Source of the DNA: Methylobacterium symbioticum
GTDB taxonomy: Bacteria; Pseudomonadota; Alphaproteobacteria; Rhizobiales; Beijerinckiaceae
Direction of reading: 5' to 3'
NCBI RefSeq assembly: GCF_902141845.1
Contig: NZ_CABFPH010000016.1
Coordinates: 1 to 64,000, forward strand
Length of the DNA: 64,000 nt
Part shown: positions 33,318 through 41,918 of the stretch, one piece after another
Layout of the letters: every line of letters begins with the position of its first letter
How positions within the stretch are numbered: the first letter of the stretch is position 1
Notes under the pieces: generated by a model
What the model saw: the letters and a program-made list of their open reading frames with translations, nothing else
Told to the model about the DNA's origin: nothing
Databases searched by the model: none
Program-made: the position numbers and the translations under genes

Positions 33318-35498
33318 CTACAAAAAGCTCTGCGGGTCGACATCGACGGCGACGCGCAGGCTCCCGCGGGGCTTCGGGGCGCGCGCCAGCCAGTGGCGCA
33401 GGTAGCCCTGCAGGTCGATGTTGCGCTCGGTCTTCACGAGCAGGCGGAAGCGGTAGCGGCCACGCACCAGGGCGAGCGGCGCCTCGGCGGGGCCCAGCAC
33501 CATCACGCCGGGCGGCGGCTCCGCGGCGCGCGCAAGCGCCTGGCCATGGGCCTCGGCCGCCTCGCGCTCCGCGGCCGAGACGACGAGGGCCGCGAGGCGC
33601 CCGAAGGGCGGCAGGCCAGCGGCCTCGCGCGCCATCACCTCCTCGGCGTAGAAGCGCTCGGCATCCCCCGAGAGCAGCGCCGCGATCACCGGATGCGTCG
33701 GCTGGTAGGTCTGGACCAGGGCCCGGCCCGGCCGCTCGCCGCGGCCCGCGCGGCCCGTCACCTGCTGCAGGAGCTGGAAGGTGCGCTCGGCCGCGCGCGG
33801 ATCGCCCGAGGTGAGGCCGATATCGGCGTCGAGCACGCCGACCAGCGTGAGGTGCGGGAAATTGTGGCCCTTGGCCACCAGTTGTGTGCCGACCACGATG
33901 TCGCATTCGCCCGCCGCCACGGCCTCCAGCTCCATGCGCAGCCGCTCGGCCCCACCGGGGAAGTCGCTCGACAGCACGATGACGCGCCGGTCGGGGAACA
34001 GCTCGGCCACCTCCTCGGCGATGCGCTCGACGCCGGGGCCGCAGGCGGTGAGGTTGTCGAAGGTGCCGCACTCGGTGCAGGCCTGCGGGCGCGGCTCGGC
34101 ATAGCCGCACTGGTGGCAGACGAGCGCCCGGCGGAAGCGGTGCTCCACCAGCCAAGTCGAGCAGTTGCGGCAGCGGTAGCGGTGGCCGCAGGCCCGGCAG
34201 AGCGTCAACGGGGCATAGCCGCGGCGGTTGAGGAACAGCAGCGCCTGCTCGCCGGCCGCGAGATTGGCCTTGATGGCATTGATCAGCGGCGGGCTCAGGA
34301 ACCGGCCGCGCTCCGGCCCGTCGAGGCGCATGTCGATCGCCTGAATGTCGGGCAGGCGCCGTCCGCCGAACCGTTCGGGCAGGCGCACGTGGCGGTAGCG
34401 GCCGCGCTCGGCATTGACGCGGGTCTCGATCGAGGGCGTGGCGGAGGCGAGCACCACGGGACAGCCTTCGAGGCGGCCGCGCACCACGGCCATGTCGCGG
34501 GCGTGATAGTGGACGCCGTCCTCCTGCTTGTAGGCGGCCTCGTGCTCCTCATCGACCACGATGAGGCCGAGGTTCCGGAAGGGCAGGAACAGGGCGGAGC
34601 GGGCACCGACCACGACCCGAGCCTCGCCGGCTGCCACCGCCGCGCGCAGGCGCTCGCGCCGCTTGCCCCCGATGCCGGAATGCCAGGCGGCCGGCCGCAC
34701 CCCGAACCGGGCGGCGAAGCGGTCGAGGAACTGCGCGGTGAGCGCGATCTCGGGCATCAGGATCAGGGCCTGGCGCCCGGCGCGGACGCAATGGGCCACA
34801 GCCTCGAAATAGACCTCGGTCTTGCCGGAACCGGTGACGCCCTCAAGGAGGACGGCCCCCGCATGCGGTGCGTCGAGCGGGGCGGTCGCGGCCGGCTGTA
34901 CGAGGGCCAGGGCCGCCGCCTCCTGCGCCTCCGACAGCGGCACCCGCGGATGGTCCGGGTCGGGCACGGGCGCCACCGGCTCGGGCTCGACCGCCACCGC
35001 CTCCAGAGCGCCGTCGTCGATCAGCCCGTCCACGACGCTGAGCGAGACGCCGGCGAGCTTGGCGAGCGCGCTCTTGCCGTGGAGCGCCCCGTCGGCCGCC
35101 GTCTCCAGAACCTTGTCCCGGGCGGGCGTGCGGCGGGCGGGCGGCTTGCCGGAGACTCGCACAGCGACCCGCGCCGTCTCGCGGGCGGCGGCCTCGTCGG
35201 GCAGGCGCAGCACCAGGGCCAGCGCCGATCCCTTCGGAGCGAGGGTGTAGCGGGCGATCCAGTCGACCAGCCGGCGCAGGGGCTCGGTGAGCGGCGCCAC
35301 GGCGACACGGCCCGTCACCGGGCGCAGGTTCGAGCCGCCGGGACTGTGCGACAGCCCCCAGACCACGCCCACCGTCTCACGGGGGCCGAGCGGCACTTGC
35401 ACCACGTCGCCCTCGGCGAGCGCCAGCCCCTCGGGCACGACGTAGCTGTAGGCCGTGTCGAGGGCGAGCGGGATCAGGATCTCGGCGACGTCCGGCAT
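33318..35498 (-). CDS. priA: Primosomal protein N' (replication restart helicase PriA)
   Basis: 726-residue 3'-5' superfamily 2 helicase that reloads the replisome at stalled forks. N-terminal 3'-DNA-binding domain; Walker A in LLEGVTGSGKTEVY; DEEH Walker B in IVVDEEHEAAYKQEDG; zinc-binding cysteine cluster LCRACGHRYRCRNCSTWL / ALVCHQCGYAEPRPQACTECGTF; helicase motif VTGRAGRGERPG. ATG 35498 opens MPDVAEILIPLALDTAYSYVVPEG, a typical PriA start; upstream frame continuation crosses a region without coding character. Stands between the SpoIIAA-like and MFS genes. Confidence 0.96.
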   Translation of the reverse strand: MPDVAEILIPLALDTAYSYVVPEGLALAEGDVVQVPLGPRETVGVVWGLSHSPGGSNLRPVTGRVAVAPLTEPLRRLVDWIARYTLAPKGSALALVLRLPDEAAARETARVAVRVSGKPPARRTPARDKVLETAADGALHGKSALAKLAGVSLSVVDGLIDDGALEAVAVEPEPVAPVPDPDHPRVPLSEAQEAAALALVQPAATAPLDAPHAGAVLLEGVTGSGKTEVYFEAVAHCVRAGRQALILMPEIALTAQFLDRFAARFGVRPAAWHSGIGGKRRERLRAAVAAGEARVVVGARSALFLPFRNLGLIVVDEEHEAAYKQEDGVHYHARDMAVVRGRLEGCPVVLASATPSIETRVNAERGRYRHVRLPERFGGRRLPDIQAIDMRLDGPERGRFLSPPLINAIKANLAAGEQALLFLNRRGYAPLTLCRACGHRYRCRNCSTWLVEHRFRRALVCHQCGYAEPRPQACTECGTFDNLTACGPGVERIAEEVAELFPDRRVIVLSSDFPGGAERLRMELEAVAAGECDIVVGTQLVAKGHNFPHLTLVGVLDADIGLTSGDPRAAERTFQLLQQVTGRAGRGERPGRALVQTYQPTHPVIAALLSGDAERFYAEEVMAREAAGLPPFGRLAALVVSAAEREAAEAHGQALARAAEPPPGVMVLGPAEAPLALVRGRYRFRLLVKTERNIDLQGYLRHWLARAPKPRGSLRVAVDVDPQSFL

Positions 35499-35569
35499 GG
35501 AACCCCGGCAGGGACAGACACCGGGCGCGGGGCCCGTTCCGGGTCCGTACCATAGGCTGCCCCGCGCGG

Positions 35570-36748
35570 TCAGCGCGGCCGCAGGGACAGGGCGAGCGGC
35601 AGGGCGCACAGGCTGAGGAGTGCCATTCCCCAGAAGGCGCGGGCGCCGAAGGCCCCGAAGAGCGGCCCGGCCGCCAGCGTCACCAGGGCGCCGGCCAACC
35701 CGAGCCCGACGCTGCCGTAGAGCGCGAGCGCCGTGGCGCGGAGGGTCCCCGGCACGGTGCCCTCGATCAGCCCGAGGCAGGCCAGGTGCAGGAGCGCGAA
35801 GCTGAAGCCGTGCAGCGCCTGCGCGGCCATGAGCCAGGGGATCGCCACCGTCTGCGCCATCACCGCCCAGCGCAGGGCGCCCGCGCCCGCGGCCAGCGCC
35901 AGGGCGTAGGCCGGGCCGATCCGGCGCAAGGTGGGCGGCCCGAGCAGGAGGAAGACCAGCACCTCGGCAGCGACGGATTCCGCCCAGAGCAGGCCGGCCG
36001 CGCCTGCTCCGATCCCGGCGCCCAGCCACAGGATCATCGCGAAGGCCTCGTGCAGCGCGTGCGCACCGATCACCAGGGCGGCCACGAGCACCGTGCGGCG
36101 GAAGGGAGCGTTGGCCAGGAGCAGCCGCCAGCCGTCCGGGCCGCGTGCCTCCGCCGAGACGTCTCCTGCCGCATCTTCCGCAGAGCCGTCCCGAGGGCCA
36201 TTCGCCTGCGGCACGGCGCGGGCCAGGGCGCCTGTCGCGAGGAAGAGGACGCCACCGGCGACGAGGGCCGCGCCGAGGCCGGCGGCCTCGACCAGCCATC
36301 CGGTCGCGGCCGAGGCCGCGATGAAGGCGGCCGAACCCGCTCCCCGCACGTGGCCATAGGCGAAGGCGGCGCCCCCGCGCGCCGCGGCCAGCGCCAACGC
36401 GTCGGCCAGCGGCGCCAGCGGCGCGGTCGCCATCGCATAGACGAGGCCGACCATGAGGACCGGCCAGAACCCCACGACCGGCCCGTGCGCCAGGGCGGCG
36501 AGCCCCGCCCCAACGGCAGCGAGCGCCAGCACGGCGCGGGCGGCCCGGTGCGCGTCGGCGTAGCGGCCGGCGAGCGGCCCGGCCGCGAGACGCACAAGCG
36601 TCGCCGTGCCCAGAACGGTGCCAATCTCGGCCGGGCCGAGGCCGCGGGCGGCCATCACGTTCGGCAGAAGTGGCGAGAGGCAGCCATAGGCTCCGTAGAG
36701 CCCCCCGAACAGGGCGAGGAAGCGGGCGAAACCCTGCGATGCCGCCAC
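35570..36748 (-). CDS. MFS transporter (HcaT/MFS_1-like)
   Basis: 392-residue membrane carrier with twelve predicted helices. The N-terminal half shows GGLYGAYGCLSPLLPNVMAARGLGPAEIGTVLG and GPLAGRYADAHR (motif A region), features of the MFS_1-like/3-phenylpropionate carrier subgroup. Substrate cannot be predicted. GTG 36748 is chosen: GGGGAGG lies a few bases upstream and the protein then begins directly before the first helix, whereas longer starts add a Gly/Arg-rich stretch without coding character. Diverges from the iron ABC ATPase gene. Confidence 0.78.
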   Translation of the reverse strand: MAASQGFARFLALFGGLYGAYGCLSPLLPNVMAARGLGPAEIGTVLGTATLVRLAAGPLAGRYADAHRAARAVLALAAVGAGLAALAHGPVVGFWPVLMVGLVYAMATAPLAPLADALALAAARGGAAFAYGHVRGAGSAAFIAASAATGWLVEAAGLGAALVAGGVLFLATGALARAVPQANGPRDGSAEDAAGDVSAEARGPDGWRLLLANAPFRRTVLVAALVIGAHALHEAFAMILWLGAGIGAGAAGLLWAESVAAEVLVFLLLGPPTLRRIGPAYALALAAGAGALRWAVMAQTVAIPWLMAAQALHGFSFALLHLACLGLIEGTVPGTLRATALALYGSVGLGLAGALVTLAAGPLFGAFGARAFWGMALLSLCALPLALSLRPR

Positions 36749-36865
36749 CTCGCCTCCCCGGCCCTCTCCCGGCCGGCACCCTAGCACCGGATTGCGCCAG
36801 CCGGGGCGTTCGTTCAGGAACGCGCCTGTCCTGCGGAGCACGCGGCCGAGATCCCTCCCTCATCC

Positions 36866-37903
36866 ATGCCTGAGACACCCCGCCTCGAACTCGCCGGCAT
36901 CGGCTGCCGCTTCGGTGCCGTGCGCGCCCTCGACGACGTGTCCCTCGCGGTGGCTCCGGGCGAGATCGTCGGGCTTCTCGGCGATTCCGGCTGCGGCAAG
37001 AGCACGCTCCTGCGGATCGTGGCCGGCCTGGAGGCGCCGGACCGGGGGGTATTGTGCCTCGACGGGCGGCCGGTCGGCGCGAGCGTGCCGCCGGAGGCGC
37101 GCGGCATCGGCATGATGTTCCAGGACTATGCCCTGTTCCCGCACCTGACGGTCGCCGAGAACGTGCGCTTCGGCCTCTCCGGCCGGCCGCGCCGGGAGGC
37201 CGAGGCGATCGCCGAGGGGCGGCTCGCGCAGGTCGGGCTCGGCCCCCGCGCTGGGCGCTACCCCGATACCCTCTCCGGCGGCGAGGCGCAGCGGGTGGCC
37301 CTCGCCCGGGCGCTGGCGCCGAGGCCTCGGCTGCTCCTCCTCGACGAGCCCTTCTCCAACCTCGATCGGCGGACCCGCGACCGGGTCCGGGCCGATACCC
37401 TCGCGGTGCTGCGGGAATCCGGCGCCACCGCCCTCCTCGTCACCCACGATCCAGAGGAGGCACTCGAGGTCTGCGACCGGATCGCCCTGATGCGGGCCGG
37501 GCGCATCGTGCAGACGGGCACCGGGGAGGATCTCTACCGGCGGCCCGAGACTCCCTTCGCGGCACGCTTCCTCGGCCATCTGGTGGAACTGACGGGCCCG
37601 GCCCGGGCCGGCGTCCTCGACACGCCGTTCGGGCCCTTCGCGGTGCCGGGATTCTCCGAGGGCGCCCCCGTCCGCGCCGCCTTTCGCCCCGAGGCTCTGA
37701 GCCTCGCCGCGGACGGCGTGCCGGCGCGCGTGCTGCGCCGGAGCTATCTCGGCGCCTGGTTGCGTCTGGACCTTGTGGTGGAGGGCATCCCGGCCCCCTT
37801 GCGCCTGCCCGTGCCGCCGGACGCGCCTTACGGACCCGGCTCGACGCTGGGCCTCAGCCTCGACCGCGAGGCCGTCTTTATTTTCGTCGATCGGGGGGAT
37901 TAA
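36866..37903 (+). CDS. Iron(III) ABC transporter ATP-binding protein, FbpC-like
   Basis: 345-residue ABC ATPase. N-terminal nucleotide-binding domain: Walker A GDSGCGKST (residues 39-47), Q-loop MMFQDYALFP, signature LSGGEAQRVALARALA and Walker B LLLLDEPFSNLD. A C-terminal OB-fold (TOBE) region follows, with VRAAFRPEALSLA. The iron/polyamine/thiamine subgroup shares this layout; assignment to iron rests on the binding-protein gene 117 bp downstream. The matching permease is encoded at 14168-15967, unlinked. ATG 36866 starts two residues before the first strand. Confidence 0.86.
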   Translation: MPETPRLELAGIGCRFGAVRALDDVSLAVAPGEIVGLLGDSGCGKSTLLRIVAGLEAPDRGVLCLDGRPVGASVPPEARGIGMMFQDYALFPHLTVAENVRFGLSGRPRREAEAIAEGRLAQVGLGPRAGRYPDTLSGGEAQRVALARALAPRPRLLLLDEPFSNLDRRTRDRVRADTLAVLRESGATALLVTHDPEEALEVCDRIALMRAGRIVQTGTGEDLYRRPETPFAARFLGHLVELTGPARAGVLDTPFGPFAVPGFSEGAPVRAAFRPEALSLAADGVPARVLRRSYLGAWLRLDLVVEGIPAPLRLPVPPDAPYGPGSTLGLSLDREAVFIFVDRGD

Positions 37904-37931
37904 AATCGGATCCGCCGAGGACACTGTCTTT

Positions 37932-37960
37932 CAGTTTTTAACTGTTTCAAATCAAAAACT
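37932..37960. promoter_or_regulatory. AT-rich island with nested dyads before the iron-binding protein gene
   Basis: CAGTT-TTT-AACTG (37932-37944) is a perfect dyad, and AGTTTTT pairs with AAAAACT across 14 bp (37933-37960). The island interrupts a GC-rich region and sits between the ATPase and binding-protein genes. A promoter/operator for separate expression of the binding protein is likely. Confidence 0.45.
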
Positions 37961-38020
37961 TAGAGCTTGATTTCGTATCGCCGAGGCCGCTCAAGCTCCC
38001 CCACCCAAGGGGAGAGACCG

Positions 38021-39046
38021 ATGCCGAACCGATCCGCGAACCATGCCGCCCTCGCCGCCCTCGCGGTGCTGGCCGCGGGAGCCGCAGAGGCGGCGGAGGT
38101 GAACCTCTACACCACCCGCGAGCCCGGCCTGATCCGGCCGATCCTCGACGCCTACACCGCGAAGACCGGGGTCACGGTCAACACGGTCTTCGTGGAGAAG
38201 GGCTTGGCCGAGCGCGTGGCCGCGGAGGGCGAGCGCGCCAAGGCCGACGTGCTGATGACGGTGGACATCGGCAACCTGATCGAGCTGGTCGACCGCGAGC
38301 TCGCTCAGCCGGTGAAGTCCGCCGCCCTGGAGAGCGCGGTGCCGGCCCCCTTGCGCGATCCGGAGGGCCGTTGGTTCTCGCTGTCGACCCGCGCTCGAGT
38401 CGCCTATGCCGATGCGCGGGACCTCGCTAGCTTGAAAAGCCTCGCCTACGAGGACCTGTCCGACCCGAAATGGAAGGGCAAGCTCTGCCTGCGCGCGGGT
38501 CAGCACCCCTACAACACGGCGCTGATCGCCCATTACCTCGTCAAGCACGGGCCGGAGAAGGCGGAAGCTTGGCTCAAGGGCGTGAAGGCGAACCTCGCCC
38601 GCAAGCCCGCTGGCGGCGACCGCGACGTGGCCCGCGACATCCTTGCCGAGAGCTGCGAGCTGGGCCTGGGCAATTCCTATTATGTCGGCCTGATGCGCTC
38701 GGGGAAGGGCGGCCCGGAGCAGGTGAAGTGGGGTGAGGCCATCACGGTGGTCCTACCGGCCTTCGAGGGCGGCGGCACCCACGTCAATGTCTCGGGCGCG
38801 GTGGTGGCCAAGCACGCGCCCAACCGCGACGAGGCGGTGAAACTCCTCGAATACCTCGTCTCCGACGAGGCGCAGGGGCTCTACGCGCAAATGAACTACG
38901 AGTATCCGGTCAAGGCCGGCGCCACGGTCGACCCACTGCTCACCGCCATGGGTCCGCTCACCATCGACCCGACGCCGCTCGCCGAGATCGCCCGCAACCG
39001 CAAGGCGGCGAGCCTGCTCGTGGACAAGGTCGGCTTCGACAACTGA
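38021..39046 (+). CDS. Iron(III) ABC transporter periplasmic binding protein, FbpA/FutA-like
   Basis: 341 residues. A Sec signal peptide (ALAALAVLAAGAAEAAE, cleavage near residue 24) precedes the mature ferric-binding fold: VNLYTTREPGLIRPILDAYTAKTGVTVN, ADVLMTVDIGNLIELVD, LGLGNSYYVGLMRSG (paired tyrosines of the iron site) and GGTHVNVSGAVVAKHAPNRDEAVKLLEYLVS. It delivers Fe3+ to the FbpB-type permease. ATG 38021 follows GGGGAGA. Located 117 bp after the ATPase gene with AT-rich regulatory sequence in between. Confidence 0.92.
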   Translation: MPNRSANHAALAALAVLAAGAAEAAEVNLYTTREPGLIRPILDAYTAKTGVTVNTVFVEKGLAERVAAEGERAKADVLMTVDIGNLIELVDRELAQPVKSAALESAVPAPLRDPEGRWFSLSTRARVAYADARDLASLKSLAYEDLSDPKWKGKLCLRAGQHPYNTALIAHYLVKHGPEKAEAWLKGVKANLARKPAGGDRDVARDILAESCELGLGNSYYVGLMRSGKGGPEQVKWGEAITVVLPAFEGGGTHVNVSGAVVAKHAPNRDEAVKLLEYLVSDEAQGLYAQMNYEYPVKAGATVDPLLTAMGPLTIDPTPLAEIARNRKAASLLVDKVGFDN

Positions 39047-39081
39047 TCGCCCGGGAGTCAGGGCCTCGCCGCGGCTCCCTG

Positions 39082-39104
39082 CCGAAGGGACTCGGCCCCT
39101 TCGG
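39082..39104. terminator. Hairpin between convergent iron-binding protein and DUF2093 genes
   Basis: CCGAAGGG and CCCTTCGG form an 8-bp stem around a 7-base loop, 36 bp after the iron-binding protein stop and 22 bp before the DUF2093 stop. No strong T-tract follows, so a bidirectional or weak intrinsic terminator is inferred. Confidence 0.45.
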
Positions 39105-39126
39105 GATTCCAGTCAGGCGCGTGCGG

Positions 39127-39345
39127 TCAGGGGCGCCCGGTCTGCTTCAGGCGCTGCATCACTGCCTCGGGGGAGGCGTAGGCTTCCTGGCGCACCGCGC
39201 TCCAGTAGCGCAGGGCGTCGAGGGGAATGGCCTCGCCGGTCACGGCGCAGCGCACGAAGGACCCGGGCTTGATCACCCGCATGGTGCCGTCGCCGTACTC
39301 GACGACCGCCTCGCCGTTGGTCCCCCGCTCGTACCGGCCCAGCAT
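39127..39345 (-). CDS. DUF2093 protein
   Basis: 72 residues matching the short DUF2093 family, common in Hyphomicrobiales: AVVEYGDGTMRVIKPGSFVRCAVTGEAIPLDALRYWSAVRQEAYASPEAVMQRL. The Cys in RCAVTGEAIPL and the SVxRQEAY block are its hallmarks; function unknown, possibly a small zinc-ribbon-like or transcription-associated protein. ATG 39345 gives the usual length. Downstream of ribF on the same strand, 75 bp apart. Confidence 0.82.
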   Translation of the reverse strand: MLGRYERGTNGEAVVEYGDGTMRVIKPGSFVRCAVTGEAIPLDALRYWSAVRQEAYASPEAVMQRLKQTGRP

Positions 39346-39420
39346 CCCGCATCCTCGCTCGATCGCTCTCCTCCATAAACCATTCCGGCGCGGAGGAAAG
39401 CGCGCGGCCGATCCGCCCGC

Positions 39421-40413
39421 TCAGCCCAGCATGGAGGGCGTGCGGTCGGCGGCGAGCAGGCGCCGGGATTCCGCCGCGTCGATATCCATGCGGGCGACCA
39501 GGGCCTCGGCGCTGGCGAAGCGCTCCTCGCCGCGGATATGGGCGACGAACTCGACCGCGATCTCCTGCCCGTAGAGGTCGCCCGCGAAATCGAACAGGTT
39601 GACCTCGAGGAGCGGCGCGCCGTCGTCGAAGGTCGGGCGGCGGCCGTAGCTCGCCACCCCGTCCCGCATGGCGCCGTCGGGCAGGCGCACCCGCACCGCG
39701 TAGATGCCGTGGGCGAGGTCGCAATCGGCGAGCGCCAGGTTTGCGGTGGGATAGCCGAGGGTGCGCCCGCGCTTGTCGCCGTGGCGGACGCTGCTCAACA
39801 CGAACCAGCGGTAGCCGAGAAGCGCGTTGGCGCGGTCCATCGCGCCCTCCGAGAGCGCCCGCCGGATCCCCGAGGAGGAGATCGGCCCGGACCCGGCCTC
39901 GAGGGTTACCGGCTCCACGATGCGACAGGAAAGGCCCATCTCGCGGCAGAGATCGGCCAGCACCGCGGGCGTCCCCTCCCGGCGCCGCCCGAAATGGAAA
40001 TCGTGGCCGATTACCACCCCGGCGAGGCCGAGATCCGACCGGAGTAGCCCCTCCACGAAGGCGCGCGCGCCGGTGCCGGCGAGCGCGGCGTCGAAGCGGC
40101 GCACCACGAGCCCATCGAGGAGCCCCTCGCCGCCGAGACGGGCGAACACGATCTCCTTCGCCCGCGGCCCGGTGAGTCGGAACATCGGCAGGTCCGGCGC
40201 GAAGAAGGCGCGCGGATGCGGCTCGAAGGTGAGGACAAGGGCCGGCCGCTCTCCCGCCTCGTGCCGCACGGCCTCGGCGAGGACGCGATGACCGCGATGG
40301 ACGCCGTCGAAATTGCCGATCGCGGCGATTCCACCCCGGAGCCCCGGCGGCAGCGCCTCGTCCGCGCGGCAGATCGTGAAAGGCCGCCCGGCCGTCTCGT
40401 CGCCTGACGCCAT
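39421..40413 (-). CDS. ribF: Bifunctional riboflavin kinase/FAD synthetase RibF
   Basis: 330-residue cytoplasmic enzyme converting riboflavin to FMN and FAD. N-terminal FAD synthetase domain: GGIAAIGNFDGVHRGHRVLA (nucleotidyltransferase HxGH-like motif), GVVIGHDFHFGRRREG and ISSSGIRRAL. C-terminal riboflavin kinase domain: KRGRTLGYPTANLAL, GVASYGRRPTFDDG and NLFDFAGDLYGQEIAVEFV. Both active sites look intact. ATG 40413 is the best start. Diverges from cheY across a 304-bp gap. Confidence 0.96.
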   Translation of the reverse strand: MASGDETAGRPFTICRADEALPPGLRGGIAAIGNFDGVHRGHRVLAEAVRHEAGERPALVLTFEPHPRAFFAPDLPMFRLTGPRAKEIVFARLGGEGLLDGLVVRRFDAALAGTGARAFVEGLLRSDLGLAGVVIGHDFHFGRRREGTPAVLADLCREMGLSCRIVEPVTLEAGSGPISSSGIRRALSEGAMDRANALLGYRWFVLSSVRHGDKRGRTLGYPTANLALADCDLAHGIYAVRVRLPDGAMRDGVASYGRRPTFDDGAPLLEVNLFDFAGDLYGQEIAVEFVAHIRGEERFASAEALVARMDIDAAESRRLLAADRTPSMLG

Positions 40414-40717
40414 CGTTCGCTTTGCGGATCACTCGTGCGGGAGAACGGGCGCGACTGAGAGCGCCCCGGACCGGCGCGGACCCTGTCGAAAACCGGGGGC
40501 AGGGTCAAGCGTGCGGCGGCGCGTGCCGGCCCTGCGGGAGACGCTGCGCAGGTTTCGCGGCTCCTGCCCCAGGTTAACCGGTTCGCAATCCGGCCAAGCC
40601 TATTTTCGCGCACAGGAGGCGCCGTCGGGCATTGGCGCTTCACCGCAATGGGATCGCACGGGAGACGGCCGCTCCTCACGGCCAATCCCAAACGGAATAC
40701 ACGGAGTCTTTACGTCC
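40414..40717. other. 304-bp divergent gap between ribF and cheY
   Basis: No coding frame with character. It must hold the promoters of ribF (leftwards) and the cheY-cheZ pair (rightwards). A GGTTAACCGGTTCGC stretch and a TATTTT box at about 40600 are the most AT-rich parts, but no pair with good spacing stands out. Confidence 0.45.
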
Positions 40718-41101
40718 ATGGCCCTCGACCTCAATATGCCGATCCTCGTCGTCGACGACTACCAGACGATGGTCCGCATCATCCGCAACCTGCTGAAGCA
40801 GCTCGGCTTCGAAGAGGTCGACGACGCCTCGGACGGCACGGCGGCGCTGGCCAAGCTGAAGAACCGCAAATACGGCCTCGTCATCTCCGACTGGAACATG
40901 GAGCCGATGACGGGCTACGAGCTGCTGCGCCACGTCCGCGCCGACGAGGGGCTGCGCACGACGCCGTTCATCATGGTCACCGCCGAATCGAAGACCGAGA
41001 ACGTCATCGCCGCCAAGAAGGCCGGCGTGAACAACTACATCGTCAAGCCCTTCAACGCGGCGACGCTGAAGTCCAAGATCGAGGCCGTCTGCGGCGCCTG
41101 A
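40718..41101 (+). CDS. cheY: CheY-like single-domain response regulator
   Basis: 127-residue receiver without output domain. All acidic-pocket and switch residues are present: Asp13, Asp14, phospho-acceptor Asp58 (VISDWNMEP), Thr88 and Lys110 (YIVKPF). The SDWNM-P-MTGYELL loop is close to chemotaxis CheY proteins of the E. coli type. The cheZ gene follows 169 bp downstream, implying a phosphorylation/dephosphorylation pair acting on the flagellar switch. ATG 40718 lies directly before the first strand. No other che gene in the window. Confidence 0.9.
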   Translation: MALDLNMPILVVDDYQTMVRIIRNLLKQLGFEEVDDASDGTAALAKLKNRKYGLVISDWNMEPMTGYELLRHVRADEGLRTTPFIMVTAESKTENVIAAKKAGVNNYIVKPFNAATLKSKIEAVCGA

Positions 41102-41270
41102 TCCGGGCTCCTGACGGAGCAGCGCCGGATTCCGGGGAGAGGGTGGCCTCGCCGGTGCAACCGGGTCGGCCAACCGAACACGCACCGAACCGGCACCGGA
41201 GGTGCGCCTGCCAGACCAGGCGCACGTGTCGAGAGTGCGGGCCGGACGCTTGGGTTTCGAGGACACGACG

Positions 41271-41807
41271 ATGGGATACGCCTCCACGCAACCCACGGGC
41301 AAAGCCGAGATGCGGTGCCCGCAATCCATGATCGCGGAGCTGATGGAGATTGCCGACTACATCAGCCACATGCGCACCGAGATCGCGGCTCTGCGCGCCA
41401 ACGAGATGACGCGCGACCGCATTCCGATGGCGCACGAGGAGCTCGGCAACGTGCTCCAGGCGACGGCCGGCGCCACCAACACGATCATGGAGGCGGCCGA
41501 GGCGATGCTGGCCCTGCCCGACGATGCGGAGTACCGCGCCAATGTCGAGGCGCAGATCTACACGATCTTCGAGGCGTGCGCCTTCCAAGACATCACCGGC
41601 CAGCGCATCGGGAAGGTCGTCGAGGCGCTGCGCAACTTCGAACTCAGGCTTGCCCGCTTCGCCAGCGCCGTGCGCGCCCGCGACGAGGGCGGCATCGACC
41701 CCGCCGAGGCGGAGCGCCGGGAGCGGGCCGAGCGCCTGCTCCTCAACGGCCCCCAGCCGAACGGGCCGGCCGTGGCCCAGGACGACATCGACGCGCTCTT
41801 CGCCTGA
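41271..41807 (+). CDS. cheZ: CheZ-like CheY-P phosphatase
   Basis: 178 residues, all-helical. The hallmark motif is FEACAFQDITGQRIGKVVEALRNFE, in which Gln-Asp of QDITGQRI correspond to the catalytic region of CheZ; the C-terminus QDDIDALFA is the acidic peptide that binds CheY. It is shorter than the E. coli protein (214) as in other alphaproteobacteria. ATG 41271 is favoured by GAGG at 41258-41261; a longer start at 41226 adds residues without conservation. Forms a pair with the cheY just upstream. Confidence 0.86.
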   Translation: MGYASTQPTGKAEMRCPQSMIAELMEIADYISHMRTEIAALRANEMTRDRIPMAHEELGNVLQATAGATNTIMEAAEAMLALPDDAEYRANVEAQIYTIFEACAFQDITGQRIGKVVEALRNFELRLARFASAVRARDEGGIDPAEAERRERAERLLLNGPQPNGPAVAQDDIDALFA

Positions 41808-41834
41808 ACGCGCGCACGGACCGAGGACGCGCGA

Positions 41835-41873
41835 CCGATCCCGATTGCAACGCGGTCGGGATCGGCTCTAGGA
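41835..41873. promoter_or_regulatory. Perfect 10-bp palindrome overlapping a candidate promoter of the creatininase gene
   Basis: CCGATCCCGA (41835-41844) and TCGGGATCGG (41856-41865) are perfect reverse complements. The -35-like TTGCAA (41845-41850) sits in the loop, and CTAGGA (41868-41873) follows at 17 bp. It could be an operator, or the terminator of cheZ, whose stop is 28 bp upstream. Confidence 0.45.
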
Positions 41874-41918
41874 GGTGGGCCCCGCGCGGGCGACCGCGCC
41901 AGCCACACGGGTCCGAGC

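Noticed and set aside
33318-36878. A possible PriA-MFS fusion in one leftward frame
   Set aside because: PriA character begins at 35498; the upstream part is another frame of the MFS gene, which reads correctly in its own frame from 36748.
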